The notes under the pieces were generated by a model. That model did no database searches, was not told the DNA's origin, and worked only from the letters and a program-made list of their open reading frames with translations. Both the position numbers and the translations under genes were made by a program. Source: Mycolicibacterium pulveris (GTDB lineage: Bacteria; Actinomycetota; Actinomycetes; Mycobacteriales; Mycobacteriaceae). Taken from it: DNA of 64,000 nucleotides. Positions 62,207-64,000 of this stretch are shown here, in pieces. Location of the stretch: the NCBI RefSeq assembly GCF_010725725.1, contig NZ_AP022599.1, positions 2,604,001 through 2,668,000 on the forward strand. The letters run 5' to 3'. How positions within the stretch are numbered: position 1 is the first letter of the stretch; the number at the start of each line of letters is the position of its first letter.

Positions 62207-63115
62207 TCAGATCGGCGGCAGCCCGAGCCAGTCGTCGACCATGAACGCGTCCCCGCGCGCGACGACCGTCGCACCGCCGTGCCCCGGGTAGTGCGCGGGA
62301 ACGACCGCAGCGCGACGCCGGGACGCTTCGGTGAGGATCCGTCGGCGCGTGGCTGCCGCCGCCTCGAAATCCTCGTCCCACGCGCAGGGATCGCCGGGCC
62401 GGGCGAGCTGGACGGGGCAGTGGGTCAGGTCTCCGACGAACACCGCGGGCTTGCCGGCGTCCAGCCACACCACCGACGATCCCGGGGTATGGCCCGGCGC
62501 CGGGCGCAGCCACAACGACTCGCTGAGCCGGTGGTCGTCAGACCACAGCTCGATCTGGTTCTCGACGGGAGAAACGCTGTCCGCGAACACTGTTCGGACA
62601 TGCTCCTGTGCCGACTGCTCGTCCTCGGTGCGCGGCGTCGACGTCTGCGCCGGCCCGTCCGGCGCGAAATGCCGATAGTCGGCCTCCGGCATCAGGTACC
62701 GGGCGTTCGGGAACGTCGGCACCCACGCATCGCCGTCGCGCATCGTGTTCCAGCCGACATGGTCGAAGTGTAGATGGGTGTTGACGACCACGTCGACGTC
62801 GCCGGGGTCGAACCCCGCGGCCGAAAGCGTCTGCAAGAAGTCGGTCTGCAGGTTGTCCAGCGCCGCCATCCGCGGCCGGGACTTGCCGTTGCCCGCGCCG
62901 GTGTCGACGAGCACCGTCAGCCCGTCGACCTCGATCACCCACACCTGCAGCGCGATGCGCCATCCGGTGTCGGTCCAGAACGTCGGCGAGAACTCGTCGG
63001 CGTGTTCTTGCCAGGCCCCGGCGGGGGTGTGCGGGAACACCTTGGTGGGAAGATCGTCGACCTGCCACTCGATGACGCGGGTGAGCGTCGCGGCGCCGAG
63101 CCGTAGCTGATCCAC
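62207..63115 (-). CDS. Metallo-beta-lactamase-fold hydrolase
   Basis: A 302-residue MBL-fold protein with zinc motif HLHFDHVGW, a downstream His in PAPGHTPGSS, Asp in FVGDLTHCPV and His in PAHYPGHGG, the full ligand set. There is no signal peptide. The layout with WVIEVDGLTVLVDTGAGNGK is that of quorum-lactonase or glyoxalase II-like hydrolases; the substrate is not known. GTG at 63115. The gene is flanked on both sides by inverted copies of a palindromic repeat, and sits between accD4 and the emb cluster. Confidence 0.85.
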   Translation of the reverse strand: MDQLRLGAATLTRVIEWQVDDLPTKVFPHTPAGAWQEHADEFSPTFWTDTGWRIALQVWVIEVDGLTVLVDTGAGNGKSRPRMAALDNLQTDFLQTLSAAGFDPGDVDVVVNTHLHFDHVGWNTMRDGDAWVPTFPNARYLMPEADYRHFAPDGPAQTSTPRTEDEQSAQEHVRTVFADSVSPVENQIELWSDDHRLSESLWLRPAPGHTPGSSVVWLDAGKPAVFVGDLTHCPVQLARPGDPCAWDEDFEAAAATRRRILTEASRRRAAVVPAHYPGHGGATVVARGDAFMVDDWLGLPPI

Positions 63116-63133
63116 GGCCCCAGGTTAGATCAC

Positions 63134-63195
63134 GCCGAGCGTGCGCAAACTTCGGCAAAACGACGGCGTGTCGCCCTCAGACACGCACGTTCGCG
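63134..63195 (-). repeat. Palindromic intergenic repeat, copy B (inverted)
   Basis: The reverse complement reads CGCGAACGTGCGTGTCTGAG and continues like copy A, ending GCGCACGCTCGGCG. The central GTCTGAGGGCGACACGCCG is identical to copy A; a few bases differ in the T-rich middle and the tips. It lies between the emb gene stop and the metallo-lactamase start, both on the minus strand. Confidence 0.85.
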
Positions 63196-63230
63196 GGAAA
63201 AGGGGACGGGCAAGCAAGGGCTCGGCGAGA

Positions 63231-64000
63231 TTACGGCTTGATTCGGATGTGACCCGGCGAATACAACCCGCTGTGGGTGGTGGTGCCGAGTTCGAGTTCG
63301 GCGGGGACAGCCGCGCGCGCATCGGGGGTCGGCTCGAACTTGCGCAGCGAGCCCCAGTCGCGGCCCCAGTCGTTCGACAGGTAAGTCGCCATCACATGCG
63401 CGCGCAACAACAGGTCACTGATGCCGAGCAGCCCGCCGTTGAGGCCGTCCTGCCAGGTGTCGGTGTCCTTGCGTTTGGCGTTGTAATCCGGCGTGATCCG
63501 GAACTTGGGAATGTCGGTGACGCCGTTGGCGTGCAGCATCGGCTGCTGACACGGGAACGCCAGCCCGACCGCCCAGTCCATCAGCACCGGCTGCTCGGAG
63601 CCGACGTACTCCTGGACCGAGCGCAGCTCCGGCACCCGCGGCGGGGTGACGGCCACCCAGTCACCTGGCGTCAACGAAACATCCTCGGCGACAATGCGGA
63701 CCGCGACCGCGTCGTCCGGAATGTCGGCCCGGGGGAACCGCAGATTGCGCCACGACGGGATCGGCCCGAGGTCGTAGGGTACCAGCCTGCCCGCGGGCAC
63801 CGGCGCGCCGTCCGGCCCCGCGACCGCGTACTCGAGTTCGACGGTCTGGCCTTCGGTGCGCGCGTTGAACACGCTGTCGCCGGTGATGGTGCCCGCGGCG
63901 GTGACGACCACCAGCGGATGCGCGTCGTCCGGTGGCGGCAGCTCGTACCACGCCGACGCGAGCCTGCTTTCCTGCTGCGGGCCGGTGACGTAACTCCCGG
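63231..64000 (-). CDS. embB: Arabinosyltransferase Emb, C-terminal part (cut by window edge)
   Basis: The last 256 residues of an EmbA/B/C arabinosyltransferase; the frame is open to the right edge. SYVTGPQQESRLASAWYELP, LRSVQEYVGSEQPVLMDWAV, ISDLLLRAHVMATYLSNDWG and RDWGSLRKFEP belong to the conserved C-terminal carbohydrate-binding domain. EmbA and EmbB make the branched arabinan of arabinogalactan and EmbC that of lipoarabinomannan. embB is favoured because it is the last gene of embCAB and faces accD4 in this orientation; the catalytic part is outside the window, so paralogue identity is inferred. Confidence 0.85.
   Translation of the reverse strand, partial: GSYVTGPQQESRLASAWYELPPPDDAHPLVVVTAAGTITGDSVFNARTEGQTVELEYAVAGPDGAPVPAGRLVPYDLGPIPSWRNLRFPRADIPDDAVAVRIVAEDVSLTPGDWVAVTPPRVPELRSVQEYVGSEQPVLMDWAVGLAFPCQQPMLHANGVTDIPKFRITPDYNAKRKDTDTWQDGLNGGLLGISDLLLRAHVMATYLSNDWGRDWGSLRKFEPTPDARAAVPAELELGTTTHSGLYSPGHIRIKP

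Overview
The window is high-GC actinobacterial DNA with gene content and order typical of a Mycobacterium, most likely a fast-growing environmental species (Mycolicibacterium type). Diagnostic genes are the mycolic acid and arabinogalactan set (glf, glfT2, ubiA, aftB, antigen 85 genes, mpt51, cutinase-like mycolate gene, fadD32, pks13, accD4, an emb gene), ethA/ethR, espR, erp and a lysine-rich H-NS-like protein. From memory of M. tuberculosis H37Rv, most of the window runs backwards through the Rv3856c to Rv3795 block, with several insertions absent from H37Rv. No tRNA, rRNA, CRISPR array, transposase or prophage was seen.

Layout. 1-2361: end of a hyc (Rv0086/Rv0087-like) membrane oxidoreductase operon. 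2388-9409: a DinB-like protein, a PHP-domain protein, a 1544-residue secreted protein with ten Ig/cadherin-like repeats plus a beta-propeller, and a small membrane protein. 9406-12859: SOS-type DNA polymerase IV and the divergent ethR/ethA pair with a clear tandem operator. 12877-17955 (minus strand): rraA, a frameshifted MerR/TipA-like regulator, hns, and a five-gene DUF6474-membrane protein-YcnI-CopC-CopD operon. 18164-20267: a zinc peptidase plus MAB_1171c-like membrane protein pair, then espR. 20611-29029: a metal-homeostasis stretch with a GDT1-type Mn exporter under a yybP-ykoY riboswitch, a nickel SOD with its S26 maturation peptidase, ferritin bfrB and an IdeR-box gene. Also here are glpQ1, a LytR-CpsA-Psr protein and a CPBP protease.

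29105-40172: pheA, a phosphoglycerate mutase homologue, serS, a Rieske/metallo-lactamase fusion, two acyltransferases with a HAD phosphatase, and a peptidoglycan amidase. 40301-62118: the cell-envelope core. erp diverges from glf-glfT2-PAP2-ubiA-aftB, whose overlapping genes make galactan, decaprenyl-phosphoryl-ribose/arabinose and the terminal arabinose. Two antigen 85 mycolyltransferases, MPT51, a lipoprotein and the cutinase-like enzyme follow. Then fadD32-pks13-accD4 activates, carboxylates and condenses the mycolic acid chains that antigen 85 later attaches to arabinan. 62131-64000: a metallo-beta-lactamase-fold gene bracketed by two inverted copies of a ~62-bp palindromic element, then the C-terminal part of an Emb arabinosyltransferase running off the right edge.

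Genes are tightly packed, with many 4-bp ATGA/GTGA overlaps. Function calls rest on motifs and remembered family sequences; no database search was run.
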